From Parvularcula maris (GTDB lineage: Bacteria > Pseudomonadota > Alphaproteobacteria > Caulobacterales > Parvularculaceae), in the NCBI RefSeq assembly GCF_024505085.1, contig NZ_JANIBC010000003.1, positions 82,382 to 146,381 of the forward strand: a stretch of 64,000 nucleotides of DNA. The letters are read 5' to 3'. Shown here in pieces: positions 18,980 through 28,414 of this stretch. The number at the start of each line of letters is the position of its first letter. The first letter of the stretch is position 1. A program made the translations under genes and the position numbers. A model generated the notes under the pieces. The model was not told the DNA's origin, ran no database searches, and saw only the letters and a list, made by a program, of their open reading frames with translations.

Positions 18980-19944
18980 CGGAAGCAGCTCTTCAGGAAG
19001 GCCCTGGCAGCGCCGTGGTGCTCCTCGGCGATGGTCAGCCCTGGAATCTGGTCGAAGGCGTGGATGCCACCTGGATAGATCTCGAGCTCCGCCTCGTTGC
19101 CTGCGGCCACCCAGCGCTGGGCCATGAACAGCGTGTCGTCGATGATCGGGTCCGCCGTCCCCACGGAGAAGAGGGCAGGGCAGAGGCCTTCGAGGCGGGC
19201 GTAGAGAGGCGAGTACTGAGGATCGGTCTTATCGGCCTTCTCGAACTGCGCCTTGGGCAGGAGCTGCTCAGCGAACCAGTAGACGATCGGTGTGTTGAGG
19301 ACGAGGTTGCGCTCGCCCCAGTTCTTGAGCGCCGGGGTGCCCGAGAGGTCGAAGACGCCGTAGACGAGGTTGGCGCCGACGAAGCTCTTCTGATGGTTGT
19401 CCCTCATCCTCAGTACGGTGACGGCTGCGAGGTGGCCGCCCGCGCTCTCGCCGCCCACAGCGATCTTCTCGGTGCCGAACATCTCACCCGCAGTCTCGAA
19501 CAGCCAGACCGCCGCCGCCTCACAGTCGTCGGCCGGGGCGGGCCAGGGGTTTTCAGGGGCGAGCCGGTACTCGACGCTGACCACGGCGCAGGAGAGGCGG
19601 CGGGCATAGTCTTCGAGGATCTGGTCCTGGAAGTCCGCCCCGCCGATCGTGTGGCCGCCGCCGTGGATGTGAAGGTAGACGCCGACAAGGTCGCCCTCGG
19701 GCCTGAAGACCCGCACCGGCACCTCGAGGCCGAGCGCCTTCGCGGTCTCCCAACGGGCGAGCTCGCTGGCGGGCTGCTTGCCGAGGAGGCCCTCGCCCTT
19801 CGCTCTAAGCTCGCGCACGAGCACGGGGCCGAGCTCCATGATCGTCGGCTTGTCCTTCAGGAACGCCTCGATCTTGTCGTTCATCGCTTGGGTTTCGGGA
19901 GAGATCGCGTCGGGGCGGAAGAGGTCGGGGTCGATGGTGAGCAT
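18976..19944 (-). CDS. Alpha/beta hydrolase of the hormone-sensitive lipase family
   Basis: 322-residue carboxylesterase-like protein. The oxyanion motif HGGG is at 94-97 and the nucleophile Ser167 lies in GGESAGG; SVEYRLAPENPWPAP follows the oxyanion loop as usual. The catalytic Asp is likely in GTADPIIDD and the His in YPGGIHAFD. The ATG at 19944 (MLTIDPDLF) is preferred over a start 15 codons upstream. It is the first gene of a two-gene unit with the epoxide hydrolase-like gene; substrates of both are unknown. Confidence 0.88.
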   Translation of the reverse strand: MLTIDPDLFRPDAISPETQAMNDKIEAFLKDKPTIMELGPVLVRELRAKGEGLLGKQPASELARWETAKALGLEVPVRVFRPEGDLVGVYLHIHGGGHTIGGADFQDQILEDYARRLSCAVVSVEYRLAPENPWPAPADDCEAAAVWLFETAGEMFGTEKIAVGGESAGGHLAAVTVLRMRDNHQKSFVGANLVYGVFDLSGTPALKNWGERNLVLNTPIVYWFAEQLLPKAQFEKADKTDPQYSPLYARLEGLCPALFSVGTADPIIDDTLFMAQRWVAAGNEAELEIYPGGIHAFDQIPGLTIAEEHHGAARAFLKSCFR

Positions 19945-20060
19945 GGCCCCGCGATAGCTGCTCCGCCGGAGTTCGTCACGGCGGCGCACTGCAGTTCCAT
20001 TGCCAGATGGTGAGGCGCCCGCGGGGTCTTTTCCGCTTAGACTGAGCGGAAAAAAGGCTG

Positions 20061-20603
20061 GTGAGGATGCTCGAAGGGTTGGTTCTAGGAGTGATGACGA
20101 TGGGCTGCACGGTGCTCGAGGACTTTGCGGCCGGCGGCAGCATGGCCCACTGGTATGGCGTCAATGACGGGGTCATGGGCGGCCGGTCCAAAGGCGAGGC
20201 CTCGCGGCAGTCCGGCGCGATGGTGTTCGAGGGCACGATCAACACCAATGGCGGCGGGTTCTCTTCGGTGAGGCGGCGGCTGCCCGAAGGAGTGCTCGAG
20301 GGCGCCACCCGGATCGAGGCGGACCTGGTCGGCGACGGGCGCTCCTACGAGCTGATCTTCCAGACCAAGGAGGCTTTTAAGGGCAGGCCCGTGACCTACA
20401 GAACCGGGCTCACCGTTGGTGAGCATAGCGGACCGGTCACGGCCTCCGCGCCGCTGACGGCCATGAAGAGCACGGTCTTCGGCAGGCAGGTCCCCGCCGC
20501 GCCCTTCGACGGCGCGGGCGCGGTGGAGATGGGCATCATGCTGGCCGACGGGCAGGACGGTCCTTTCCGCCTGGAAGTGCGGAAGATCGAGGTCTGCCGG
20601 TAG
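20061..20603 (+). CDS. CIA30-domain protein
   Basis: About 180 residues resembling the CIA30 (complex I intermediate-associated protein 30) family, a beta-sandwich: VLEDFAAGGSMAHWYGVNDGVMGGRSKGE near the N terminus and GGGFSSVRRRLPEG. Bacterial members are often single-domain and of unknown function. The start is uncertain: a GTG at 20061, or ATGs at 20067, 20094 and 20100. The upstream starts give a hydrophobic leader ending in MGC, which could be a weak lipoprotein signal; the ATG at 20100 has the best spaced AGGAG. Confidence 0.75.
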   Translation: MRMLEGLVLGVMTMGCTVLEDFAAGGSMAHWYGVNDGVMGGRSKGEASRQSGAMVFEGTINTNGGGFSSVRRRLPEGVLEGATRIEADLVGDGRSYELIFQTKEAFKGRPVTYRTGLTVGEHSGPVTASAPLTAMKSTVFGRQVPAAPFDGAGAVEMGIMLADGQDGPFRLEVRKIEVCR

Positions 20604-20934
20604 GAAGAGCCGACACCTCTCCTGCCTCAACATGATCGTCTTATTGCCTCTCCTGGCGTCATCCCGGCCGTAGCGAAGCGGGGGTCGAGCCGCAGAGCGG
20701 ATCGACGGACCCATGGACAGAACGCAGAAAGTTGTTGCAACGGTTCGGTCCATGGGTCCCGGATAAGCCTGGCGGCTTTCCAGGATGACGGCAGAAGTAA
20801 TCTCAGTCTACGCGATCTTCTGATCGGTGATGAGAAGCGATTTGGCCCCATCCTCCGTGACAAAGCGATTCGGATCGCATTTACCGCGCGCTGGACTCTT
20901 GCGCCTACAGCCCCAACCACCCCACTAAGGGGTG
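20604..20934. other. Intergenic region upstream of recQ
   Basis: A 331-bp gap that is mostly a family-1 palindrome (20657-20790). The remaining 140 bases before recQ are less GC-rich and are the likely place of the recQ promoter. No gene is seen. Confidence 0.6.
20657..20790. repeat. Family-1 long palindromic repeat, copy 2
   Basis: Ends CGTCATCCCGG and GGATGACG; the inner inverted repeat GGACCCATGGAC (20707-20718) and GTCCATGGGTCC (20748-20759) is perfect over 12 bp. The left arm includes GGTCGAGCCGCAGAGCGGATC, also found in copy 3. Confidence 0.85.
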
Positions 20935-22755
20935 ATGTCAGCGCAGCCCGCCCCTCTCCCTCAGGACGACCCTCTTGAAACGCTCAAAGCCACTTTCGGC
21001 TTCGAGGGTTTCCGCCCAGGCCAGCAGGAGATCGTCGAGGCGCTTCTCGCCGGTGAGGACGTGATGGCGGTCATGCCGACCGGGGCGGGCAAGTCGCTCT
21101 GCTTCCAGGTGCCGGCGCTGATGCGGCCGGGCTTCGCCGTGGTGGTCAGCCCGCTGATCGCCCTCATGCAGAACCAGGTGGCGCTCCTCCAAAGCTTCGG
21201 CGCGCCCGCGGGCATGATCCATTCAGGCCGCGAGCGTTCGGAGAATGTCGCCGACTGGAAGGCCGCTACGGAGGGGCGGATCAAGCTCCTCTACATGTCG
21301 CCTGAGCGCCTCGCCACGCCGCGCATGCAGGCGGCGCTGAAAAAGCTGGACGTTAGCTACTTCGTCATCGACGAGGCGCACTGCATCTCCCAATGGGGGC
21401 ACGATTTCCGGCCTGAGTATCTGGCCCTGGGCCAGTTGAAAGAGCTCCGCCCCGGCACCCCCGTCGCCGCCTTCACCGCTACCGCCGATGAGGACACGCG
21501 CGCCGATATGAAGGAGCGCCTGTTCGGCGGGCAGGTACGCGTCTTCATCTCCGGTTTCGACCGGCCCAACCTGTCCCTGGCCATCGAGGAGAAGTCCAAG
21601 CCCGACGACCGCATCGCGGAACTGCTCGAGGACCGAAGGGGCAGCCAAGGCATCATCTACTGCGGCAGCCGCAAGAACACGGAGAACCTGGCCGAGAAGC
21701 TGCGCGACAAGGGCCACAACGCCGTCGCCTATCACGCGGGGCTCCCCGACGAAGAGCGGGCGGCTAGGCTCGACCGCTTCCTGTCCGAGCCAGACCTCGT
21801 GGTCACAGCGACCATCGCTTTCGGCATGGGCATCGACAAGCCGGACATCCGCTACGTTATCCACCGGGACATGCCGTCCTCGCCCGAGGCCTACTACCAG
21901 GAGATCGGCCGGGCAGGGCGCGACGGGAAGCCTGCCGAGGCGATCCTCCTCTACGGCCCCTCCGACCTCATGTTCCGCCGCCGCATGATCGACGACGGCG
22001 GCGCCCCTGAGGAGGTGAAGCGCCACGAGAAGCGCAAGCTCGACATCCTGTCCGCCTATTGCGAGGCGCTCACCTGCCGCCGGAACCTGCTGCTCAGCTA
22101 TTTCGGTGAGGTCCGCACTGAGCCCTGCGGCGCCTGCGACGTCTGCCTCGACCCGCCTAGGACCGAGGACGCGACCGCCGATGCGCGGCTTTTCCTGGAG
22201 GCTGCCATCGAGACCGGCGAGGTCTACGGCCAAGCGCACCTCATCGACGTGCTGCGCGGCTCGGAGAGCGAGAAGGTGATCAAGGCCCGCCACGACGACC
22301 TGGTGGTCTTCGCGAGGGGGCAGGGGCGCCCTGCCAGAAGCTGGCGCAGCCTGGTCGGTCAGCTCTTCGCCAAGGGCTTCATCGAGATGCGCGGCGAGTA
22401 CCGCTCCATCGCCCTCACCGATGAAGGGCGGACCTTCCTGAACGGCGGCGGGTCCCTAGAGCTCCGGCGTTCGGAGAAGCGCGAGACCACGAGAGCCCTC
22501 AAGCGCCAGCAGATCGAGGTCCCCGACGATTTCGACCAGGAGCTCTTAAGCCGCCTCAAGGCCCTGCGCCTGGAGTTCGCCAAGGCCAAGGGCGCCCCGG
22601 CCTTCACCATTTTCTCCGACCGTACGCTCATCGACATGGCGGTCCGCCAGCCCACGACCCAGAACGAGCTTCTCAGCGTCTACGGTGTGGGCCTGCGCAA
22701 GGCCGAAGTTTATGGCGAGGCGTTTTTGAAGGTGGTCAGCGGCGGCGACCGCTAA
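20935..22755 (+). CDS. recQ: ATP-dependent DNA helicase RecQ
   Basis: 3'-5' SF2 helicase of the RecF recombination and repair route. 606 residues: Walker A MPTGAGKS near 48-55, DEAH box VIDEAHCISQWGHDF near 143, motif VI EIGRAGRDG, a four-Cys zinc site (CEALTCRR... CGACDVC) in the RQC region, a winged helix, and a C-terminal HRDC domain (ELLSRLKALRLEFAK...). Two adjacent starts exist (GTG 20932, ATG 20935); AAGGGG precedes them. The 3' end overlaps the convergent DUF6460-like gene. Confidence 0.97.
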   Translation: MSAQPAPLPQDDPLETLKATFGFEGFRPGQQEIVEALLAGEDVMAVMPTGAGKSLCFQVPALMRPGFAVVVSPLIALMQNQVALLQSFGAPAGMIHSGRERSENVADWKAATEGRIKLLYMSPERLATPRMQAALKKLDVSYFVIDEAHCISQWGHDFRPEYLALGQLKELRPGTPVAAFTATADEDTRADMKERLFGGQVRVFISGFDRPNLSLAIEEKSKPDDRIAELLEDRRGSQGIIYCGSRKNTENLAEKLRDKGHNAVAYHAGLPDEERAARLDRFLSEPDLVVTATIAFGMGIDKPDIRYVIHRDMPSSPEAYYQEIGRAGRDGKPAEAILLYGPSDLMFRRRMIDDGGAPEEVKRHEKRKLDILSAYCEALTCRRNLLLSYFGEVRTEPCGACDVCLDPPRTEDATADARLFLEAAIETGEVYGQAHLIDVLRGSESEKVIKARHDDLVVFARGQGRPARSWRSLVGQLFAKGFIEMRGEYRSIALTDEGRTFLNGGGSLELRRSEKRETTRALKRQQIEVPDDFDQELLSRLKALRLEFAKAKGAPAFTIFSDRTLIDMAVRQPTTQNELLSVYGVGLRKAEVYGEAFLKVVSGGDR

Positions 22756-23029
22756 GCAGTTTCGAGATCAGCCATAGCGGCACGACGATGACGGCGCCGG
22801 TTGCGATCAGCGTCGCCACCAGCGCTATGCCGCCGATCCCCGTGCCGAAGACATCCACGACGCCCTGCTGCAGCGCGTTCCAGAGGCCACGCCAAAGCTC
22901 CACCGGGTTCCAGCCGAAAATGGCCAGGACCACCCCGACGAGGAGGCTGAAGACCACCAGCCTGACGATGGTGCGCGCAGCAGCGCGGGTGTCGGCAGCC
23001 GAGGGGCGGGGGATGCGTCGCTCTTCCAT
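22736..23029 (-). CDS. DUF6460-like small membrane protein
   Basis: 97 residues with two hydrophobic helices (about 22-44 and 67-90) and a basic C terminus (SKLLSGRRR). The pattern RTIVRLVVFSLLVGVVLAIFGWNP and VIVVPLWLISKLL resembles the DUF6460 family of alphaproteobacteria. Its function is unknown. It converges on recQ, and the two genes share 20 bases at their 3' ends. Confidence 0.7.
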   Translation of the reverse strand: MEERRIPRPSAADTRAAARTIVRLVVFSLLVGVVLAIFGWNPVELWRGLWNALQQGVVDVFGTGIGGIALVATLIATGAVIVVPLWLISKLLSGRRR

Positions 23030-23100
23030 AAGAGAGGATATGGGGAGGTTTGGGGTGGGCGTTAAGGGCGGAGGTGGCGGAAGCGTTGCTAAATTAGTGC

Positions 23101-23129
23101 GTGACGCCGCCCCCCGCAGCCCTTATACG
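23101..23129 (+). promoter_or_regulatory. Candidate promoter of tRNA-Val
   Basis: GTGACG at 23101-23106 and TATACG at 23124-23129 are separated by 17 bases and followed by a C-rich discriminator, as in stable-RNA promoters. The tRNA begins 12 bases after the -10 box. Confidence 0.45.
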
Positions 23130-23140
23130 TCCCGTTCTCA

Positions 23141-23216
<76 letters not shown>

Positions 23217-23569
23217 TTCTCGTCCGGTTTCGCGCAGCGAAAGAAAAAGGTCCGGGGGACCTTTTTCAGGTCGAGAATGCTGCGGCAGCAGCCGAGCAAC
23301 ATGCACCTCTGTCCCGAGAATGGATTCTCTTTGATCTCACGCGCCGAGGGCGCTCCGATGGGGCGGGCCTGACCGGCCCGGAACCGCGGTCGCGGTCCTT
23401 CCCGTTCCGCCGTCGAGTTTCGAAGGGTCTGCAGTGGAGGCCCTCCGCTCTCTTTCTAGCGCTTCCCACGGCTTGACCGTGGGACCCATCTCCCATCCCG
23501 TCACGCGGAGGTGAAAGCCGCCGCCTCCGGTTCGGCGCTACATACCCCGTAAAGAGCCACGGAGCGCCC
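23217..23569. other. Intergenic region after tRNA-Val
   Basis: A 353-bp gap. It holds the double-hairpin element (about 23228-23267), a stretch of GC-rich inverted repeats (GGCCTGACCGGCCCGGAACCGCGGTCGCGG, broken up near 23368-23397) and a family-4 motif TTCCCACGGCTTGACCGTGGGA (23463-23484). No gene is supported. Confidence 0.65.
23228..23267. repeat. Double-hairpin element, copy 2
   Basis: TTTCGC-gca-GCGAAAG is followed by AAAAAGGTCC-ggg-GGACCTTTTT (23244-23266). It is the inverted counterpart of the element at 6837-6876. Directly after tRNA-Val, the second hairpin with its T-rich right arm may serve as the tRNA terminator. Confidence 0.7.
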
Positions 23570-24094
23570 ATGCTGATCCCCGGAAAACCCGTCCCCGAAC
23601 TCGAAGTCGACATGCTCGGCGCCGATAGCTGGCGCCTGGCCAATGCGGCTGCCGAGAACTTCACCCTCCTTCTCTTCTACCGCGGTCTTCACTGCCCCAT
23701 CTGCCAGCAGCAGCTCGAGGAGCTGAACGGCAAGATCGGCCGCTTCGACGAGCTCGGCGTCAAGGTATTCGCCCTTTCGATGGACGGCGCCGACCGGGCG
23801 AACAAGACCTTCGAGGAGTGGGACATCAGGAACGTGCCCCTCGGCTACGGCCTCACCCGCGAGAAGGCGGAGGAGTGGGGGCTCTACATCTCCGAGGGCT
23901 TCCAGGAGAACGAGCCAGAGGTCTTCTCCGAGCCCGGAACCTTCCTGGTGCGTCCCAATGGCGAGCTCTATGCCGCCTACTATCAGAACGTTCCCTTCGC
24001 GCGGCCCGGTCTCGACGATCTGGCGAACGGCCTCGATTTCATCATCGACAAGAACTACCCCGCACGGGGTACACTGACGGGAGCGTCCTCATGA
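23570..24094 (+). CDS. AhpC/TSA-family peroxiredoxin-like protein
   Basis: 174-residue thioredoxin-fold protein. The catalytic site is Cys42-Pro-Ile-Cys45 in [17 protein letters not shown], the pattern of the peroxiredoxin-like AhpC/TSA subfamily with a CxxC. It should reduce peroxides or disulfides in the cytoplasm; no signal peptide is present. The stop overlaps the next gene (ATGA at 24091-24094), so the two are co-translated. Confidence 0.88.
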   Translation: MLIPGKPVPELEVDMLGADSWRLANAAAENFTLLLFYRGLHCPICQQQLEELNGKIGRFDELGVKVFALSMDGADRANKTFEEWDIRNVPLGYGLTREKAEEWGLYISEGFQENEPEVFSEPGTFLVRPNGELYAAYYQNVPFARPGLDDLANGLDFIIDKNYPARGTLTGASS

Positions 24095-24414
24095 AGGTGA
24101 CCACCACGGACGGCGTGCCCGGCCATGAAGCCACCGAGGCGCTAGGCGTCGTCGCGGGCGAGGCGATCCTGGGTGTGAACTACTTCCGCGACCTCTTCGC
24201 CGGTGTCCGCGACATCATCGGCGGTCGCTCGGGGGGCTACCAGAAGGCCCTGCGAGAGGCCCGCGCCCACGCCATGGCCGATATGAAGGACGAGGCCAAG
24301 CGCCTAGGCGCGGACGCCATCATCGGCGTCGATATCGACTACGAGGCCGTGGATACGCAAAAAGGCAGCATGCTGATGGTGAGCTGCAACGGCACGGCGG
24401 TGAAGCTGCGCTAG
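24091..24414 (+). CDS. YbjQ/DUF74 family protein
   Basis: 107 residues of the YbjQ (heavy-metal-binding, PF01906) family: [21 protein letters not shown] at the start, [24 protein letters not shown] in the middle. Members form pentamers; function is unproven. It begins inside the stop codon of the peroxiredoxin-like gene. The pairing hints at a role in oxidative or metal stress, which is inference. Confidence 0.92.
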   Translation: MKVTTTDGVPGHEATEALGVVAGEAILGVNYFRDLFAGVRDIIGGRSGGYQKALREARAHAMADMKDEAKRLGADAIIGVDIDYEAVDTQKGSMLMVSCNGTAVKLR

Positions 24415-24419
24415 TTCAT

Positions 24420-24561
24420 CGTCATCCCGGACTTGGTTGAGCCGCAAAGCGGATCGACGGATCCCCATGGACCGGTGGTAAGAGATTGTTCCGAGCGGAT
24501 CGGCGAGAGCGGCGAGGTCTTGTCCATGGGTCCCGGATAGCCTTCGGCTTCCGGGATGACG
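24420..24561. repeat. Family-1 long palindromic repeat, copy 3
   Basis: Ends CGTCATCCCGG and CCGGGATGACG. Inner marks are ATCCCCATGGACC and GTCCATGGGTCCCGG. The left arm GAGCCGCAAAGCGGATCGACGGA matches copy 2. It fills the gap between the YbjQ-family gene and fabD. Confidence 0.85.
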
Positions 24562-24646
24562 ATGATAAGTGCCGACGACGCTCCGAACTTGCCTCAACCG
24601 CCCAGTCTTCCTAACGCCCATCCAGCAGACCAAGGAGCCTCCCCCC

Positions 24647-25585
24647 ATGCCCCACCTCGCTTTGATCTTTCCCGGCCAGGGCAGCCAGAAAATCGGCATG
24701 GGGCAGGACCTCGCCGAGAACTTCGCCGTGGCGAGGCAGGTGTTCGAGGAGGTGGACGAGGCACTGTCGCAAAAGCTCTCCGCACTGATGTGGGAGGGGG
24801 AGCAGGCGGAGCTGACCCTCACCGCCAACGCCCAGCCCGCGCTCATGGCCTGCTCGGTGGCGGCTTTCCGGGTGGCTGAGGAGGAGGCGGGGCTGAGCCT
24901 CGATCAGGTGGCGGGGCTGGCGGGCCACTCCCTGGGCGAGTACTCCGCCCATGCCTGCGCGGGGAGTTTCGATCTTTCGACGGCCGCCAAGCTCCTGCGC
25001 ACCCGCGGCGATGCCATGCAGTCCGCCATGCCCGTCGGCGAAGGAGCCATGGCCGCCATCCTCGGGCTCTCCCTGGAGGAGGTCGAGAGCCTCGCCGAAG
25101 AGACGGGGGTCGAGGTCGCCAACGATAACTGCCCCGGCCAGGTGGTGATCTCCGGCGATGCGGCCTCCATCAGCGAGGCCTGCGCTAAGGCGAAGGATAA
25201 AGGCGCCAAGCGTGCGCTACCCCTCGATGTGTCGGCGGCCTTCCACAGCCGAGGCATGATGCCTGCCCAGGAGAGGATGGCGGAGGCCTTGGCCGAAGCG
25301 TCGATCAGCGCACCCGCGCGGCCGGTCGTCGCCAATATTGACGCCTCCCTGGTCACCCAGCCGGACGAGGTCCGCCGCACCCTGACCGAGCAGGTCTCGG
25401 GCCGGGTGCGCTGGCAGGACTGCTGCGAGAAACTGTCGAGCGAAGGTGCTCACACCTTCGTGGAGCTAGGCGCCGGGAAGGTGCTCAGCGGCCTGGTGAA
25501 GAAGATTCTGCCCGAAGCGCGCACAACCAATGCTGGTGTTGCGAAAGACTTTACCTCTCTATCGGAGATTGTTTCAGGTAACTGA
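24647..25585 (+). CDS. fabD: Malonyl CoA-ACP transacylase
   Basis: Loads malonyl groups onto acyl carrier protein for fatty-acid synthesis. 312 residues from the ATG at 24647 with AAGGAG upstream. The nucleophile Ser95 is in LAGHSLGEYS, the catalytic His lies in SAAFHSRGM near 204, and IFPGQGSQKIGMG is the N-terminal signature. It heads the fab cluster, but fabG, acpP and fabF are 3-6 kb away because other genes intervene. Confidence 0.97.
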   Translation: MPHLALIFPGQGSQKIGMGQDLAENFAVARQVFEEVDEALSQKLSALMWEGEQAELTLTANAQPALMACSVAAFRVAEEEAGLSLDQVAGLAGHSLGEYSAHACAGSFDLSTAAKLLRTRGDAMQSAMPVGEGAMAAILGLSLEEVESLAEETGVEVANDNCPGQVVISGDAASISEACAKAKDKGAKRALPLDVSAAFHSRGMMPAQERMAEALAEASISAPARPVVANIDASLVTQPDEVRRTLTEQVSGRVRWQDCCEKLSSEGAHTFVELGAGKVLSGLVKKILPEARTTNAGVAKDFTSLSEIVSGN

Positions 25586-25741
25586 GCAAGTTTGAACAGC
25601 ACTGACGCCTCCCGGCGTTGTTATGCTCCTCGACTTGTGGTTAGTAACGCAATGCGCCTGGGGGGCGCCCTCCAAGAGGTATCATACCGGCATCTTGGAC
25701 AACAGGTTTCGGGCCGCAGGAGAGCTGCGGAGGGGATAAAG

Positions 25742-26440
25742 ATGAAAAAGCTTCTTTCTTGCGCTGCGCTGGCTGCCGCGTCGCTGTTCGGTACGGCTTC
25801 CGCAGCGACACTGACCTTCCAGGCGGACGAGAACCGCACCGGCAGCGATTCCTTGGTGACGGACATCGTGGTGGAGGACATCTCGGGCGGTGTCCGCATG
25901 ACCTTCACCATCAATGATGCGAACAACACTGGCGACATCACGGCACTGTTCTTCAATATTGGCGGCGATTTCGCTGGCTTTGGCGATGCAGCGAGCCTCG
26001 AGGCGGCAGTGACGCCGAACGTGGCGCCAATCACCGGTTTCGCCGTGAACGCGAACTCGGTATCGGGCACCCAGGGCGGCGGCCGAAACGTCAACGGCAA
26101 TGGCGAGCAGCCGATCTTCGATGTGCTGCTGGCCATCGGACGCACCGGCGCTAGCGCACCGGGCGGGGTCAACGACGTGTTCACCACCGTCAGCTTTGAC
26201 ATCTCCGGCACCGATCTCGATGCTTCCGATTTCATCGGTCAGCTCTTCGCCGTGCGCGGCCAGAGCGTCGGCGCCATCGCCATGGCTGGCGGCAACGGCT
26301 CCGCGAAAATGTTCGGCATTCCGGAGCTGGACGAGATCGACCCGCCGCTCGGTGATGTGGTCGTCCCCGTCCCTGGCGCAGGTCTCCTACTGCTCGGCGG
26401 TCTCGGCACCCTCGCTGCCGCTCGCCGCAAGCGCGGCTGA
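25742..26440 (+). CDS. Secreted protein with VPxP/PEP-CTERM-type sorting signal
   Basis: 232 residues: a signal peptide (MKKLLSCAALAAASLFGTASA), a beta-rich, Asp/Asn/Gly-rich body, and a C-terminal tripartite tail of VPVPGAG, a hydrophobic helix (LLLLGGLGTLAAA) and RRKRG. That tail is the PEP-CTERM type recognised by exosortases, which cleave and sort the protein to the cell surface. A second such protein lies at 47448. GGAGGGG lies eight bases before the ATG. It sits between fabD and fabG, away from any exosortase gene. The body is unrecognised. Confidence 0.8.
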   Translation: MKKLLSCAALAAASLFGTASAATLTFQADENRTGSDSLVTDIVVEDISGGVRMTFTINDANNTGDITALFFNIGGDFAGFGDAASLEAAVTPNVAPITGFAVNANSVSGTQGGGRNVNGNGEQPIFDVLLAIGRTGASAPGGVNDVFTTVSFDISGTDLDASDFIGQLFAVRGQSVGAIAMAGGNGSAKMFGIPELDEIDPPLGDVVVPVPGAGLLLLGGLGTLAAARRKRG

Positions 26441-26633
26441 GGCCGCTCCAGTCCTGTGATCTTCCGTGGCAGGCGGACCATGTGCCGCCGCCACGGACCC
26501 ATGTTCGGCGACCGGGTCAGGGTCGTCTGGTGAGAAGGGCGTAGCCCTTCGCCACCATCTTTCGCGGCCAGTTTGACCACAAATCAAGACTTTCCGGTTC
26601 AGATTGCTCCTTGAGCGGGGGGCGTCTGGGGCA

Positions 26634-28382
26634 ATGCGGGCACTGGTCAGAGGGTACGAGGCGTTTCTGAGGATCGGTCCGGAGCTGTCGCCCTGGGACC
26701 GCACCCGCGCGCGCGGCGTCTATGTCTATGCCTGGCTCTTCCTCGCCTACCAGCTGGTGAACCTCGGGGGCATGACCTACAGCTACGGCGGCTGGGTCAT
26801 CGACCATACGGCGAGCGTGGTGGCGGCAGCGCTGTTTCTCGCCGTCAGCGCCTGCCTGCGCTGGACGAAGAACTTCGCGCTGTTCCTCATTGGCTACTGT
26901 CTGATCAGCCTGGCGGGGTTCCTTGCCTCCTCCTTCGGCGCGGGCATCTACTCGTCCCTGGTACCGCAGCTCGTCCTCGGCTCGATGATGGCGGCCTTCG
27001 TCTTCGGGTGGCAGGCCGCCCTTCTGGTAGGCAGCAGCACCATCGCGGTCCTTTGTCTCCAGCTCGGCTTCTCTTTGAGCGGTGTCGGTGCGGAGGCCGT
27101 CTGGACCGAGGCCCGCACCCAGCAGCGCTTCCTCCAGGCCGTCTACGCCGTCGGGATGGGCACGGCGATGAGCGCGCTTCTCAGCTATAGCTGCCAGAAA
27201 GCGATGCGCGATCTCGACCGTGCACGCAGGAAGGCAGAGGACCTCGCCCAGGCGAAGTCCGACTTCCTCGCCACGATGAGCCACGAGCTCCGCACGCCCA
27301 TGAACGGGGTGCTCGGCCTGACCGAGGCGCTTCTGTCCGGGGAGCCGGGTAAGCTCGACGGCGAGCAGCCGCGCCTTCTGGGCCATATCAAGGGCTCAGG
27401 CGAGCACCTTCTCTCCCTCCTCAACGACGTCCTCGATTTCTCGAAGATCGAGGCCGGGAAGATGCGGATCGAGCCGCGGGTCTTCGATCTTCACGCTCTT
27501 CTGGAGGCGGTGCGGATGACCTATCTCGAACCCGCCTCGGCCAAGGGCCTTCGCCTGGAACTCGTGATCGGACCGGGCCTGCCGAAAAACGTGAGGGGCG
27601 ATGACCGCCGCGTGAGGCAGGTGCTCAACAACCTGGTCTCGAACGCAGTGAAGTTCACCGAGGCCGGCTCGGTCCGTCTTCTAGCCGAGCGCGGCGACGA
27701 TGACGAGATCGTCTTCAGGGTGCGCGATACGGGGCCTGGCATCCCCAAAGAGGCTGCCGCCACGATCTTCGAGCCCTTCGAGCAGGGGCAGGGACGAAGG
27801 GCCGGCACCGGTCTGGGTCTCTCCATCTGTGTCAATCTGTGCGAGCAGATGGGCGGCTCGATCCTCTTGGAGGCGACGGGCAACGGGGGAAGCTGCTTCC
27901 GGGTCGAGCTTCGTCTTCCCGCTGCCGAGGAGGAGGGCGCGGCCCGTATCCTGCCTTCCGGCGACCTCCGCCTTGCGGGTCTCAAAGTGCTGGTGGCGGA
28001 GGACAACACCGTCAACTGCCTGGTCCTGGAGCAGTTCCTCAAGCTCTGGGGGATGAAGGGTGTGTTCGCGGAGCACGGCGCTGCGGCGCTGGAGCTTCTG
28101 GAGGCCGGGGACTACGATCTGATGCTGGTCGATCGCCAGATGCCGGTCATGGACGGCGTCGCGACGACCAGGGCGGTAAGGGCGCGGGGCGACGCCAAGG
28201 CATCCATTCCGATCATCGCTGTCACGGCCGATGTCTTCGAGACGGGCCGGAACGCCATGGCGGAGGCGGGCGCCGACGGCTTTGTCGGCAAGCCGTTGAA
28301 CCCCGAAGAGCTTCTGCGCGCCATCGGCAAGGTGCTACCGGAAGGCGCAAGCCCCGCCTCAGCCACTGAAGTGACGGGGTGA
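26634..28382 (+). CDS. Hybrid membrane histidine kinase with receiver domain
   Basis: 582 residues from the ATG at 26634. About six membrane helices (30-190) form an uncharacterised sensor without a large periplasmic loop. Then HisKA with phospho-acceptor His217 in MSHELRTPMNG, HATPase (N box NLVSNAVKFTEAG, G boxes RDTGPGI and GTGLGL), and a receiver from about 450 with Asp500 in LVDRQMPVMDG and Lys553. The layout implies onward transfer to an Hpt protein; the free Hpt at 35732 is one candidate. The 3' end nearly overlaps the fabG region. Confidence 0.93.
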   Translation: MRALVRGYEAFLRIGPELSPWDRTRARGVYVYAWLFLAYQLVNLGGMTYSYGGWVIDHTASVVAAALFLAVSACLRWTKNFALFLIGYCLISLAGFLASSFGAGIYSSLVPQLVLGSMMAAFVFGWQAALLVGSSTIAVLCLQLGFSLSGVGAEAVWTEARTQQRFLQAVYAVGMGTAMSALLSYSCQKAMRDLDRARRKAEDLAQAKSDFLATMSHELRTPMNGVLGLTEALLSGEPGKLDGEQPRLLGHIKGSGEHLLSLLNDVLDFSKIEAGKMRIEPRVFDLHALLEAVRMTYLEPASAKGLRLELVIGPGLPKNVRGDDRRVRQVLNNLVSNAVKFTEAGSVRLLAERGDDDEIVFRVRDTGPGIPKEAAATIFEPFEQGQGRRAGTGLGLSICVNLCEQMGGSILLEATGNGGSCFRVELRLPAAEEEGAARILPSGDLRLAGLKVLVAEDNTVNCLVLEQFLKLWGMKGVFAEHGAAALELLEAGDYDLMLVDRQMPVMDGVATTRAVRARGDAKASIPIIAVTADVFETGRNAMAEAGADGFVGKPLNPEELLRAIGKVLPEGASPASATEVTG

Positions 28383-28414
28383 CAGGCGCCGGAGCCGGGC
28401 CTAGTCCCATCGCC